From the NCBI RefSeq assembly GCF_026013605.1, contig NZ_JAPDPJ010000025.1:1-64000 (forward strand): DNA of 64,000 bases, in the 5' to 3' direction. This DNA comes from Plebeiibacterium sediminum (GTDB taxonomy: Bacteria; Bacteroidota; Bacteroidia; Bacteroidales; Marinilabiliaceae). Shown piece by piece: positions 56,744-64,000 of this stretch. The notes below the pieces were generated by a model that had not been told where the DNA came from, did not search any database, and was given only the letters and a program-made list of their open reading frames with translations. Position numbers and translations under genes: made by a program. Within the stretch, counting starts at the first letter, position 1, and each line of letters starts with the position of its first letter.

Positions 56744-58060
56744 TTAAAAATAACTTTTTATCAGTCTAAATATATCATTACCATTAGCAAATAACAACAA
56801 ACTTAGTAACAAAATCATTCCTGCTACCTGCGCATATTCCAGAAATTTTTCGCTTGGCTTGCGACCAGAAACAATTTCGTATAGTAAAAACAACACGTGA
56901 CCACCATCTAATGCCGGTATTGGAAGAATATTCATAAAAGCCAAAACAATAGATAAAAATCCGGTTAAAGACCAGAAAGATTGCCAATCCCATGATGGAG
57001 GGAATAAATTACCTATTGCACCAAAACCTCCAATTTGTTTTACTCCGGCTTTTGTAAATACCAATTTAAACTGTTTTACATACCCTACTAATGTATCAAT
57101 ACCTTTATTAACACCAGCAGGAAGTGCTTCCCAAAAACCGTATTTAACGTGGGTAATTTTAAAATCTATCAACCATTGCAAACCTACTTTTCCTTTATCA
57201 GAAACATTACTGGTCAATTTTAGATTTTTATTATCACGAACAAGCTCTATAACAATACGCTTTCCGGCGTTTTCCTGAAACAAGCTTGTTGCCATACGTG
57301 CATAATCTGCTTCTTTACCATTGATAGAGAGAATAACATCTCCCTTTTTAATTCCTGCTTTTTCGGCCTCTGTATTAGCAAACACAGAATCAACAACCGA
57401 AAATACTCTTTCTATTGCCAACGCTTTCACTTCATTTTCCAGGAATTTTTCTGAAAAATCTGCAGGAATGGTCAACTTAAATGTTGAATCCTTTCTTTGT
57501 ACAGTAATTTCTTTAGCACCCTCTAATAAAATAAGCGATTGAATATCTGATGCTGTTTGAACTGTGAAAGTGTCCACGGCTGTTACAATATCGCCATCTT
57601 GAAGTCCAAATTCATGAGCTATGGGATGATAAGCCAACCCATAAGTAGCATCTTTAACATCAATATATCCCTCACCCCATTTAAACAGGATCATCCAAAA
57701 GATAAAAAATGCTAAAAGAAAATTAACCATCACTCCACCAATCATGATTAATAATCGTTGATATGCTGGTTTTGCTCTAAATTCGTATGGTTTTGGTTCT
57801 TCCTTGAGTGCCTCTTTATCCATAGATTCATCAATCATACCGGATATTTTAACGTAACCGCCAAGAGGTAACCAACCTACACCATATTCAGTATCGCCTT
57901 TTTTAAACTTTAATAGTGAGAACCAAGGATCAAAAAACAAATAAAATTTTTCAACTCTTGTTTTAAATAATTTAGCAAAGAAGAAGTGACCAAACTCATG
58001 CAAGATCACTAATATTGAAAGACTTAAAATTAATTGCCCCGCCTTTATTAATATTTCCAT
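56744..58060 (-). CDS. rseP: Site-2 protease RseP
   Basis: 438-residue inner-membrane zinc metalloprotease (M50) that cleaves membrane-bound anti-sigma factors and signal-peptide remnants. The active-site HEFGHFFFAKLF (HExxH, ~21-32) sits in the first helix; two PDZ-like regions (~130-200 and ~210-300) include IKKGDVILSINGKEAD; the second zinc motif is NILPIPALDGGHVLF (~378-392). It may act on the anti-sigma-like protein at 30175-31488 (inference only). It is followed by tatA and preceded by a -7 promoter box. Confidence 0.95.
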   Translation of the reverse strand: MEILIKAGQLILSLSILVILHEFGHFFFAKLFKTRVEKFYLFFDPWFSLLKFKKGDTEYGVGWLPLGGYVKISGMIDESMDKEALKEEPKPYEFRAKPAYQRLLIMIGGVMVNFLLAFFIFWMILFKWGEGYIDVKDATYGLAYHPIAHEFGLQDGDIVTAVDTFTVQTASDIQSLILLEGAKEITVQRKDSTFKLTIPADFSEKFLENEVKALAIERVFSVVDSVFANTEAEKAGIKKGDVILSINGKEADYARMATSLFQENAGKRIVIELVRDNKNLKLTSNVSDKGKVGLQWLIDFKITHVKYGFWEALPAGVNKGIDTLVGYVKQFKLVFTKAGVKQIGGFGAIGNLFPPSWDWQSFWSLTGFLSIVLAFMNILPIPALDGGHVLFLLYEIVSGRKPSEKFLEYAQVAGMILLLSLLLFANGNDIFRLIKSYF

Positions 58061-58086
58061 TTATTTCAAATTCAAAAATTAAGCTA

Positions 58087-58094
58087 CAAATATA
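58087..58094 (-). promoter_or_regulatory. Predicted -7 element for rseP-tatA
   Basis: TATATTTG on the minus strand, an exact TAnnTTTG match, giving a ~20-nt leader. It lies in the 151-bp dxr-rseP gap, which otherwise holds no gene. No TTG at -33 spacing. Confidence 0.5.
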
Positions 58095-58211
58095 TTCTTT
58101 TTTTAATCTTACCCTAGTTTTATATAGTCTAAATAAGACTACACAGACTCACCAAACCCTAATTATATAATGTGCAATAAATCAATTCAATTTACTTGTC
58201 AACATCAACTA

Positions 58212-59366
58212 TTAAAATCCAATAATTGATTGTGCAATACGACGAGATTCTTTATCAGAATCAAGATAATTTTCGAAACTTGGTTTTTCAATAAAACTAG
58301 CTTTAACCATTGTTTCTTCAATTACATCACTCATTTTTAAGAAACCTATTTTATTTTGAAGAAACGCCTCAACTACCACTTCGTTAGCTGCATTAATTAT
58401 ACAAGGCATATTTCCTCCTTTTTTCATTGCTTTAAAAGCTATATCCAAATTTCGGAATGATTCTAAATCCGGTTTCTCAAAAGTAAGACTTGGATAATCC
58501 ATAAAATTAAACCGTTCAAAATCAGACTCGATACGTGCAGGATAAGTTAATGCATATTGAATAGGCAATCGCATATCCGGCAAACCCATTTGAGCTTTCA
58601 TAGAGTTATCCTTAAACTGAACCAAACTATGAATAATACTCTGAGGATGAACGATAACATCGATTTGCTCAGCCTCCAATCCAAAAAGCCAATGTGCTTC
58701 AATTACCTCCAGACCTTTGTTCATTAAGCTGGCTGAATCAATGGTAATTTTGTTTCCCATATCCCAGTTTGGATGATTTAAAGCTTGTTCGGGAGTTACT
58801 GTTTCCAGAAAATCCTTCTTTTTGCCACGGAAAGGCCCTCCTGATGCTGTGAGGTAAATTTTTTCTATTGGATTATGAAACTCTCCTACCAAACATTGAA
58901 ATATGGCAGAATGTTCAGAATCGACAGGTAATATAGGAACATTATTTTGCGCTGCTAATTCAGTAATAATATCTCCGGCAACAACTAATGTTTCTTTATT
59001 AGCCAATGCGATTGGCTTTTTTGCATTTATTGCATTTATTGTTGGTAATAATCCTGCAAAACCAACCATTGCAGTAAGTACAATATCAACAGTACTCATT
59101 TCTACTACCTGAGCAATTGCTTCACTACCTGCATAAACTTTTATTGGCAAGTCTTCCAGAGCCTCTTTTAATTGGCTGTATTTATCTTTGTTGGCAATAA
59201 CCACAACATTAGGCAGAAATTGCCTGCACTGCTCAATTAATCGGCCAATGCTATTATTGGCGGTTAAGACCTCAACTTCAAATTTATCTGGATTTTTGGA
59301 AATAACTTCCAGGGTTTGTGTTCCTATGGATCCTGTAGATCCCAGCACTGCTACCCGTTTCTTCAT
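58212..59366 (-). CDS. dxr: 1-deoxy-D-xylulose-5-phosphate reductoisomerase
   Basis: 384-residue enzyme of the non-mevalonate isoprenoid pathway. NADPH-binding VAVLGSTGSIGTQTLEVI at the start, ALANKETLVVAGDII (~120), VDSEHSAIFQCLVG (metal and substrate, ~146), ASGGPFRGKKKDFL (~184), NHPNWDMGNKITIDSASLMNKGLEVIEA (in part, ~205-232). I place the start at ATG 59366 (MKKRVAVLG), 19 bp after the M23 stop; the frame's first ATG at 59444 would overlap that gene. Confidence 0.96.
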   Translation of the reverse strand: MKKRVAVLGSTGSIGTQTLEVISKNPDKFEVEVLTANNSIGRLIEQCRQFLPNVVVIANKDKYSQLKEALEDLPIKVYAGSEAIAQVVEMSTVDIVLTAMVGFAGLLPTINAINAKKPIALANKETLVVAGDIITELAAQNNVPILPVDSEHSAIFQCLVGEFHNPIEKIYLTASGGPFRGKKKDFLETVTPEQALNHPNWDMGNKITIDSASLMNKGLEVIEAHWLFGLEAEQIDVIVHPQSIIHSLVQFKDNSMKAQMGLPDMRLPIQYALTYPARIESDFERFNFMDYPSLTFEKPDLESFRNLDIAFKAMKKGGNMPCIINAANEVVVEAFLQNKIGFLKMSDVIEETMVKASFIEKPSFENYLDSDKESRRIAQSIIGF

Positions 59367-59385
59367 ATTGTCCTGGTAAAAAATG

Positions 59386-60261
59386 TTATTCAAATAAGAT
59401 GTATTGTTCAGGATCAACAGCTTTGCCCTGATACCATAATTCAAAATGTAAATGAGGTCCTGTTGTTAACTCTCCTGAATTTCCAACATTAGCAATAGCT
59501 TCTCCGGCCTCGATTTTATCTCCTGCTTTTTTTAATAATTTTGAATTATGCTTATAAGCTGAAATGATGTCATTTCCATGTTGAATCATTAAAACATAAC
59601 CTGTTTCTACGGTCCAACCTGAAAAAACAACCGTCCCACTCATTATTGACAATACGGTTTCACCAGGTTTTGATACGATGTCAACACCAAAATGATTTTC
59701 TCCTTCAATAAACTTCTTAACAACAAAACCTTTTAATGGCGTATAAAAATATACCTGACTTAATTCCGGTATTTTATCATTTACTGGCAATACTGAAAGA
59801 TTATATTTTTCTTCCTTTTCAACTTTTTCACGAAACTCCTCATCAGCTTCGCTTTTATTGAAAGAAACCGGAGCTATATTCCCGCTTTTATTTGTATCTG
59901 ATTCTATCTCATCATACGGAAGAACTTCTCCCTGCACCACAGCTTTAATAGATTTAAAAAACTCATCTCTCTTTTCTATTTCCTGTATCAGCGAATCCAC
60001 CCTATTGACATTACGAACCATAAGGATTCGTTCATTTCCATCCGGAAAACCCGGAATATATTCTTTTAAACCAGTATAGGCAATTAACAAAGAAACCAGA
60101 ACGATTAAAATAACTACAGCAGTACCAAGAACAGTAAATACATTTAACCTGGAAAGGCGCATAGCCCATAACTCTTCGTATGTTTGTTCATTAAAAATGG
60201 CCAGGCGATACTTATTCCGTATCTTTTGAATAAAATTTTTTTTCTCTTTGGAATTATCCAT
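59386..60261 (-). CDS. M23 family metallopeptidase (LytM-like), membrane-anchored
   Basis: 291-residue inner-membrane protein with a cytoplasmic N-terminus (~45 residues), one transmembrane helix (VFTVLGTAVVILIVLVSLLIAY, in part), a coiled-coil-like linker and a C-terminal M23 domain. Zinc ligands: HFGVDIVSK (His and Asp, ~192-196) and GPHLHFELW (~268-276). It cuts peptidoglycan cross-links or activates amidases at the periplasmic face. It is followed closely by dxr. A -7 promoter box lies ~32 bp upstream. Confidence 0.92.
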   Translation of the reverse strand: MDNSKEKKNFIQKIRNKYRLAIFNEQTYEELWAMRLSRLNVFTVLGTAVVILIVLVSLLIAYTGLKEYIPGFPDGNERILMVRNVNRVDSLIQEIEKRDEFFKSIKAVVQGEVLPYDEIESDTNKSGNIAPVSFNKSEADEEFREKVEKEEKYNLSVLPVNDKIPELSQVYFYTPLKGFVVKKFIEGENHFGVDIVSKPGETVLSIMSGTVVFSGWTVETGYVLMIQHGNDIISAYKHNSKLLKKAGDKIEAGEAIANVGNSGELTTGPHLHFELWYQGKAVDPEQYILFE

Positions 60262-60292
60262 AAATATTATTACTCCTAGAATTTAATGTAGA

Positions 60293-60300
60293 CAAAGTTA
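60293..60300 (-). promoter_or_regulatory. Predicted -7 element for the M23 peptidase-dxr unit
   Basis: TAACTTTG on the minus strand, an exact TAnnTTTG match, ~32 bp before the ATG at 60261. The -33 box is not clear. Confidence 0.45.
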
Positions 60301-60394
60301 AAAAATAAAACCAGTAAGCCGGATGTTTCCTACAAAACAAAAATATAAAGAATGTAAATCCACTACACAGTAAACACGGTAACTCAAAGTACAA

Positions 60395-61783
60395 CTACTT
60401 ATTTATTTGAGAAGCATCTAAATGTGAAGACATAAATTGATACATCACCCTTAAATCTTCCGATTTTTGAGGAATGGAATGCCCTTTACCATAATCTTTA
60501 ATGAGCGAAGTTTTTACTCCCAATGAATCCAGCTTCTCTTTTAAATGCATAACCTGATCATGATAATACGGACTATCATCACTATTATAGAAAAACAGAA
60601 CAGGTGAACTTAATGAACTTTCTACTAGATAAGAAGACCCCATCTTTTCCCATAACTCGTAATTATCCTTTAGTTCTCCCCAAACCCAGGGACAACGACC
60701 TTCCAAATTCTTATCACCATCATCAGCACCCTGATAAACTCTTGTAAAATTAAATACCCCAGGACCTAATACAGCTACCTGTACCTCATCTGACACTCCT
60801 TTATTAAAACCCGCATTTTCAAATTCCGGCACCACCTTATCTCCAATTGCCATAGAGCCGGCATCTGATCCACGAGAAAATCCAAACACACCTATTTTAC
60901 CAGAAAGACCAAGTTGATGACCCTCTTTACGTAAGGTTCGTATGGCTGATTTTACTTTTTGTGCTGCATCCGGATTTACCTGATAAGACTTATAAGCATC
61001 ATTAGGCCCATCTACTGGCTTGCCTTTTCCCCAAGAACAATATTTAGGATGATCAGCAATAGCCCAAGAAATGCCATTAGCCGGAGCACCTTCTAAGAAA
61101 GAATCATTAAATCCAGCAAGTGTATTACCCAGGTTTAATCGCTGGTTTTTATTTAAATCAATCAACTGATTTTTATCTGAATCATAGGTAGCATAACTAT
61201 TCGAATACGAAAAAGATAATACAACCGGAACATCATGAATAGGATTTGCCGGATAAATGATATCCATATATAAACTATCTCCTTCGGTATATTCTTTAGG
61301 CCAGTTATACACCATTGGATTGTCTTTAAAATAAGGAACATCTCTTTTTATTCTATAACCTTCAAATAAAATATAAGATCGATATCTGGAACAATCATCC
61401 AAACCACAAAACGTACCTGAAGCCAGAGAATCATTAATAGCGATTATATCTTTATTGATAATTGGGGATATGGCATTTTCTACACCATTATAATCAAACT
61501 CTACAACACGATAGCCTTGTGCCAACAACCAATTCACATCCTCTTTCACGGAATTTTGACCTACTTTTTTTAATGGCAAATTTTCCAGATAAACAACAGT
61601 CATCACTTCACCATTATAGTCCTTCAATGGTGCTTCCGGATCGGTAACGCTATAATTTATAGGGTGCTGAACAACTACACTATCCCACTGTCCTGTTATA
61701 GCATTACTTGTACAACCAAAAAGAACTAATGAAATCGATAGATTGATTAAACCAACTTTTAAAAAATTACAAAACAGTTTCAT
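60395..61783 (-). CDS. Lipoprotein with alpha/beta hydrolase fold (esterase-like)
   Basis: 462-residue lipoprotein: hydrophobic leader with lipobox L-F-G-C (Cys-24). The fold is alpha/beta hydrolase: nucleophile elbow GVFGFSRGSD (Ser ~302), acid in LFFYNSDDSPYYHD (~407) and His in KDYGKGHSIPQ (~440). Many aromatic and Asp residues lie between. It resembles dienelactone-hydrolase-like/acetyl-esterase lipoproteins of Bacteroidota, but I cannot name the substrate. It is monocistronic, followed ~130 bp downstream by dxr's M23 neighbour's promoter. Confidence 0.75.
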   Translation of the reverse strand: MKLFCNFLKVGLINLSISLVLFGCTSNAITGQWDSVVVQHPINYSVTDPEAPLKDYNGEVMTVVYLENLPLKKVGQNSVKEDVNWLLAQGYRVVEFDYNGVENAISPIINKDIIAINDSLASGTFCGLDDCSRYRSYILFEGYRIKRDVPYFKDNPMVYNWPKEYTEGDSLYMDIIYPANPIHDVPVVLSFSYSNSYATYDSDKNQLIDLNKNQRLNLGNTLAGFNDSFLEGAPANGISWAIADHPKYCSWGKGKPVDGPNDAYKSYQVNPDAAQKVKSAIRTLRKEGHQLGLSGKIGVFGFSRGSDAGSMAIGDKVVPEFENAGFNKGVSDEVQVAVLGPGVFNFTRVYQGADDGDKNLEGRCPWVWGELKDNYELWEKMGSSYLVESSLSSPVLFFYNSDDSPYYHDQVMHLKEKLDSLGVKTSLIKDYGKGHSIPQKSEDLRVMYQFMSSHLDASQINK

Positions 61784-61902
61784 AGGATCATATTTTCAAT
61801 CTGGCAATAAGATTTTTTGAAAACTAAAATTCTTTAGCAAACAAGACTTATTAAGTCGTATGAATTCTGGATCGTTATATGCCAGTATAATTTTTTAGAA
61901 AT

Positions 61903-61938
61903 AAAAAAAGGTTGATAATTTAAAATTACCAACCTTTT
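61903..61938 (-). terminator. Terminator of the initiator tRNA pair
   Basis: Stem AAAAGGTTG (61906-61914) / CAACCTTTT (61930-61938), extended inward after one mismatch by five further A-T pairs. The minus strand runs into T after it. It lies 5 bp past the 3' end of the second tRNA. Confidence 0.85.
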
Positions 61939-61942
61939 CTAG

Positions 61943-62015
61943 TAGCGGGGGCCAGACTCGAACTGACGGCCTTTGGGTTATGAGCCCAACGAGCTACCAA
62001 CTGCTCCACCCCGCA
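61943..62015 (-). tRNA. tRNA-fMet (initiator), downstream copy
   Basis: 73-nt initiator tRNA with CAT anticodon. Initiator hallmarks: a 1-72 mismatch (T1 x T72) and three consecutive G-C pairs (GGG/CCC) in the anticodon stem. TTCGAGT T-loop, CCA not encoded. It differs from the upstream copy at one variable-loop position (C here, T in the other). Confidence 0.95.
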
Positions 62016-62059
62016 GTATATCTTTACCTGCGTTTTTGCACAAAATGTTTTAATTTAAA

Positions 62060-62082
62060 ACCAAAAGAACTTTTCTTTTGGT
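62060..62082 (-). other. Hairpin between the two initiator tRNA genes
   Basis: Perfect 10-bp stem ACCAAAAGAA (62060-62069) / TTCTTTTGGT (62073-62082) with a 3-nt loop, in the 71-bp spacer. It is followed on the minus strand by a modest T-rich stretch; could be a weak terminator or a processing site. Confidence 0.5.
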
Positions 62083-62086
62083 GTAG

Positions 62087-62159
<73 letters not shown>

Positions 62160-62198
62160 ATATATCTTAAACAATAGTTGTTTTCTTTTTTGCGGTTG

Positions 62199-62230
62199 CA
62201 AATATAGGAGGTTTATTTGCCACTACCAAA
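62199..62230 (-). promoter_or_regulatory. Promoter of the initiator tRNA pair
   Basis: Textbook arrangement on the minus strand: TTTG (plus-strand 62227-62230), a 20-nt spacer, then TATATTTG (62199-62206), an exact TAnnTTTG match. It gives a ~33-nt leader before the first tRNA. Confidence 0.85.
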
Positions 62231-62323
62231 TAGATTTTGATATTTCTTTTTGAAATAAACCTCACCTAAACATCAACTATCTGATTATAAACACTTCTAT
62301 CGATAATATTTTTTTTATAAAAA

Positions 62324-63151
62324 TTAAACCAACTCTTTTTCTTCCTCTTTAACTGAAGAATTAAGTTCTTTTTTGATAAAACCCAAACACACTAAACCTA
62401 CGATAATACATCCTCCAATAACAAGTATGGCATTGGTAACACCACCATAAGCTTCAATCAATGACATATCTATTTGCTCTTCTCCACCCTCAAACAAGGA
62501 TAATATAAAGGCAAATCCATTATTTGCGAAATGAATAATTACACAAAACAATAAGTTATTTGTTTTATAATATATATATCCGGAAAAAGCCCCAATAGCC
62601 ATTGCAGCAACAAACTGCCAAGGATTTAAATGCAGAAAAGCAAATAAGAAACTTGAAATAAAGATTGCCCTTTGTGGAGTGTACTTTTTTAATAATCCAT
62701 CCAATATTACTCCTCTAAAAATTAATTCTTCCAAAATTGGAGCAGCAACCGCAATTGTTAAAAATGAGAAAATACTTTTTTCTCCCATCATTTGTTCAAA
62801 AGCTTCTCTAAAGAAATCCGGCATAGGAATAAGGCTTGCTATAGGGTTTGTAACTCCTATAGCCATAACTATTGTAAATATAGAAACCAATAAAATTAAT
62901 TTTAAAGACCCTTTTGAAACTGGATAATTATCAATCCCGGTTTCTTTTTTACGGATATAATGCGCATATGCAAAAGCACCACCAATGGTTAATACATAAT
63001 AAAATAAAAGCGCTAAGTCTTTATCCATTGATGATGTTACACCTGTATAAACAGGTGCCAGTATCAACTGAGCTAAAATTGCAATTCCAACTATACCCCA
63101 ACTCTGACCAACACTGGGATAGGATTTCTGTTTCATATTTTCCATATTCAT
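62324..63151 (-). CDS. CPBP family intramembrane glutamic endopeptidase
   Basis: ~275-residue polytopic membrane protein with ~8 helices. The CPBP/CAAX motifs are LEELIFRGVILDGLLKKY (EExxxR), FLFAFLHLNPWQF and CVIIHFANNGF (catalytic His residues). Homologues are CAAX-like proteases or bacteriocin-immunity proteins; the role here is unknown. The in-frame ATG at 63175 overlaps the promoter -7 box (63164-63171), so translation must start later: ATG 63151, 63145 or 63136 are all possible, and I give the first after the predicted transcript start. Confidence 0.85.
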   Translation of the reverse strand: MNMENMKQKSYPSVGQSWGIVGIAILAQLILAPVYTGVTSSMDKDLALLFYYVLTIGGAFAYAHYIRKKETGIDNYPVSKGSLKLILLVSIFTIVMAIGVTNPIASLIPMPDFFREAFEQMMGEKSIFSFLTIAVAAPILEELIFRGVILDGLLKKYTPQRAIFISSFLFAFLHLNPWQFVAAMAIGAFSGYIYYKTNNLLFCVIIHFANNGFAFILSLFEGGEEQIDMSLIEAYGGVTNAILVIGGCIIVGLVCLGFIKKELNSSVKEEEKELV

Positions 63152-63163
63152 ATTTTTCTGTCG

Positions 63164-63171
63164 CAAATATA
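63164..63171 (-). promoter_or_regulatory. Predicted -7 element for the CPBP gene
   Basis: TATATTTG on the minus strand, an exact TAnnTTTG match followed by CGACAG. It overlaps the earliest possible start codon of the gene and so argues for a later start with a very short leader. Confidence 0.6.
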
Positions 63172-63203
63172 ACAATTGCCCGTTAATAATAAATTATTAT
63201 CCA

Positions 63204-63234
63204 TTGAACTATAAAAATATACGTCGTAACTTTA
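63204..63234 (+). promoter_or_regulatory. Predicted promoter of the 3'-edge lipoprotein gene
   Basis: TTG at 63204-63206, a 20-nt spacer, then TAACTTTA (63227-63234), a 7/8 match to TAnnTTTG. It gives a ~22-nt leader before the ATG at 63264. Confidence 0.55.
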
Positions 63235-63263
63235 TTAATAGTATTTATCAAACTCTTACTATT

Positions 63264-64000
63264 ATGAAAAACTTTCTGTATTTAACTTTAATAATTCTTA
63301 CCGGAATTATTTTTTCCTGCAAAACCTCATCACCAGAACCACCTCCTCAAACTACATTAGGAGCTTACACTCCCTACTTTGTATTTAATGAAACTTTAAA
63401 TGGAAAATTAAAATCTGTAAAAGAAATTAATTATTGGGCTATTAAAAGCGATGAAGGAATAACTAAAGGCTCTGTAATTACAACAAAAGAAAGAGACAGT
63501 TTGCAATGGTCGAATGATTTTATAGCCACATACAATGAGAATGGTTTAATTACTCAAAACACCTACAGTATTGGTGATGATTTTATTAGTAAATGGGTAG
63601 TAGAAAATGAAAACACCAAAATTTCAAAAGCCTTTTATTACAGAGATGATACTCTTTGGCGATACGATACATATACCTATGATGAATCAGGATTTACAAA
63701 CGCTCAAATACTCAATTACCCTGTAGACAGTACCAAACGAACTTTTACTTTTGTAAATGATTCTTTAGGCAATTGGCATAAACTAAAATATTTTGATGCT
63801 GAAGACAATCTGAAAAGAGTATATACTTGCAACAGAGACACTAAAAATAGAATTACAAAAGAATACATGTTTGATCAGAACGATTCCTTACTGATGACAA
63901 TGGAAGCATCATATAACGAATATGGATTTTACAATCTCTCCCGTTCTTCCTATGGCTCAGAAGCATCTTCTATGGTTGTAAAAGTTGATTACACAGCTTA
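63264..64000 (+). CDS. Lipoprotein gene, 3' end beyond the window
   Basis: An open frame of 245 codons with no stop before the edge, so the gene is partial here. It starts MKNFLYLTLIILTGIIFSC: signal peptide and lipobox F-S-C with Cys at 19. The body contains repeated short Y/D/N-rich units (ATYNENGLITQN, YDTYTYDESGF, KYFDAEDNLKRVYTC, EYMFDQNDSLL, SYNEYGFYN), about 20-24 residues apart, resembling the YD/RHS-like or DUF4595-type repeats of Bacteroidota surface proteins. I cannot name a function. Confidence 0.75.
   Translation, partial: MKNFLYLTLIILTGIIFSCKTSSPEPPPQTTLGAYTPYFVFNETLNGKLKSVKEINYWAIKSDEGITKGSVITTKERDSLQWSNDFIATYNENGLITQNTYSIGDDFISKWVVENENTKISKAFYYRDDTLWRYDTYTYDESGFTNAQILNYPVDSTKRTFTFVNDSLGNWHKLKYFDAEDNLKRVYTCNRDTKNRITKEYMFDQNDSLLMTMEASYNEYGFYNLSRSSYGSEASSMVVKVDYTA

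Overview
This is an AT-rich chromosomal stretch from a member of the Bacteroidota (class Bacteroidia; a Marinilabiliales/Bacteroidales-type genome is an inference from gene content). The evidence is: sigma-A promoters of the Bacteroidota form (-33 TTG / -7 TAnnTTTG), the fused lpxC-fabZ gene, a SusC-like TonB-dependent receptor paired with a DUF4249 lipoprotein, CarboxypepD_reg-like domains in four proteins, GSCFA and LptE-family proteins, and few Shine-Dalgarno sequences. Nearly all of it is housekeeping or conserved accessory sequence. I saw no insertion sequence, prophage, integrase gene or CRISPR array.

Layout, left to right. 1-8.1 kb (minus strand): a secreted CarboxypepD_reg protein, sodB plus a nitroreductase, groES-groEL, and an operon encoding a sigma-54 activator, LptE, a TPR-like protein and SecG. 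8.4-19.8 kb: a glycogen/alpha-glucan cluster. A eukaryotic-type branching enzyme on the plus strand converges on a five-gene minus-strand operon (debranching enzyme, GT4, GH57, a lone CBM48 protein, and a glycogen synthase (GT3)-phosphorylase (GT35) fusion). 20-23 kb: GSCFA protein, alpha/beta hydrolase and QueG. 23.2-29.1 kb: the suf operon in the order sufB-C-D-S-E plus a SufT-like DUF59 gene. 29.6-31.5 kb (plus): an ECF sigma factor with an overlapping anti-sigma-like membrane gene of unusual architecture. 31.5-33.9 kb: aroB-aroA. 34-40.2 kb: a small membrane protein, the TonB receptor/DUF4249 pair and a secreted vWA protein. 40.3-45.2 kb: HD phosphohydrolase, lpxD, lpxC-fabZ, lpxA. 45.4-50.2 kb (plus): rimP-nusA-infB. 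50.3-54.9 kb (minus): gcvH, metA, a TetR regulator and rnr. 55-61.8 kb: a MORN-like repeat protein, a universal stress protein, tatA, rseP, dxr, an M23 peptidase and an esterase-like lipoprotein. 61.9-62.2 kb: two tandem initiator tRNA genes. 62.3-64 kb: a CPBP protease and the start of a lipoprotein gene that runs off the window.

How the parts work together. The glycogen cluster encodes chain elongation (GT3 and perhaps GT4), branching, debranching and phosphorolysis, plus a small glucan-binding protein; no ADP-glucose pyrophosphorylase gene is present here, which fits a UDP-glucose-using GT3 synthase. LptE, LpxA/C/D, SecG, TatA, RseP and the M23 peptidase all serve envelope biogenesis. Suf, SodB and QueG form an iron-sulfur/oxidative-stress set. 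RimP-NusA-IF2 is the usual translation/transcription operon.

The most notable points are the synthase-phosphorylase fusion in one 1.4-kb-residue polypeptide, and two non-receptor proteins (an anti-sigma-like protein and a vWA protein) that carry the N-terminal domain and plug-start motif normally found in SusC-type receptors. No clearly new multi-gene system was recognised.
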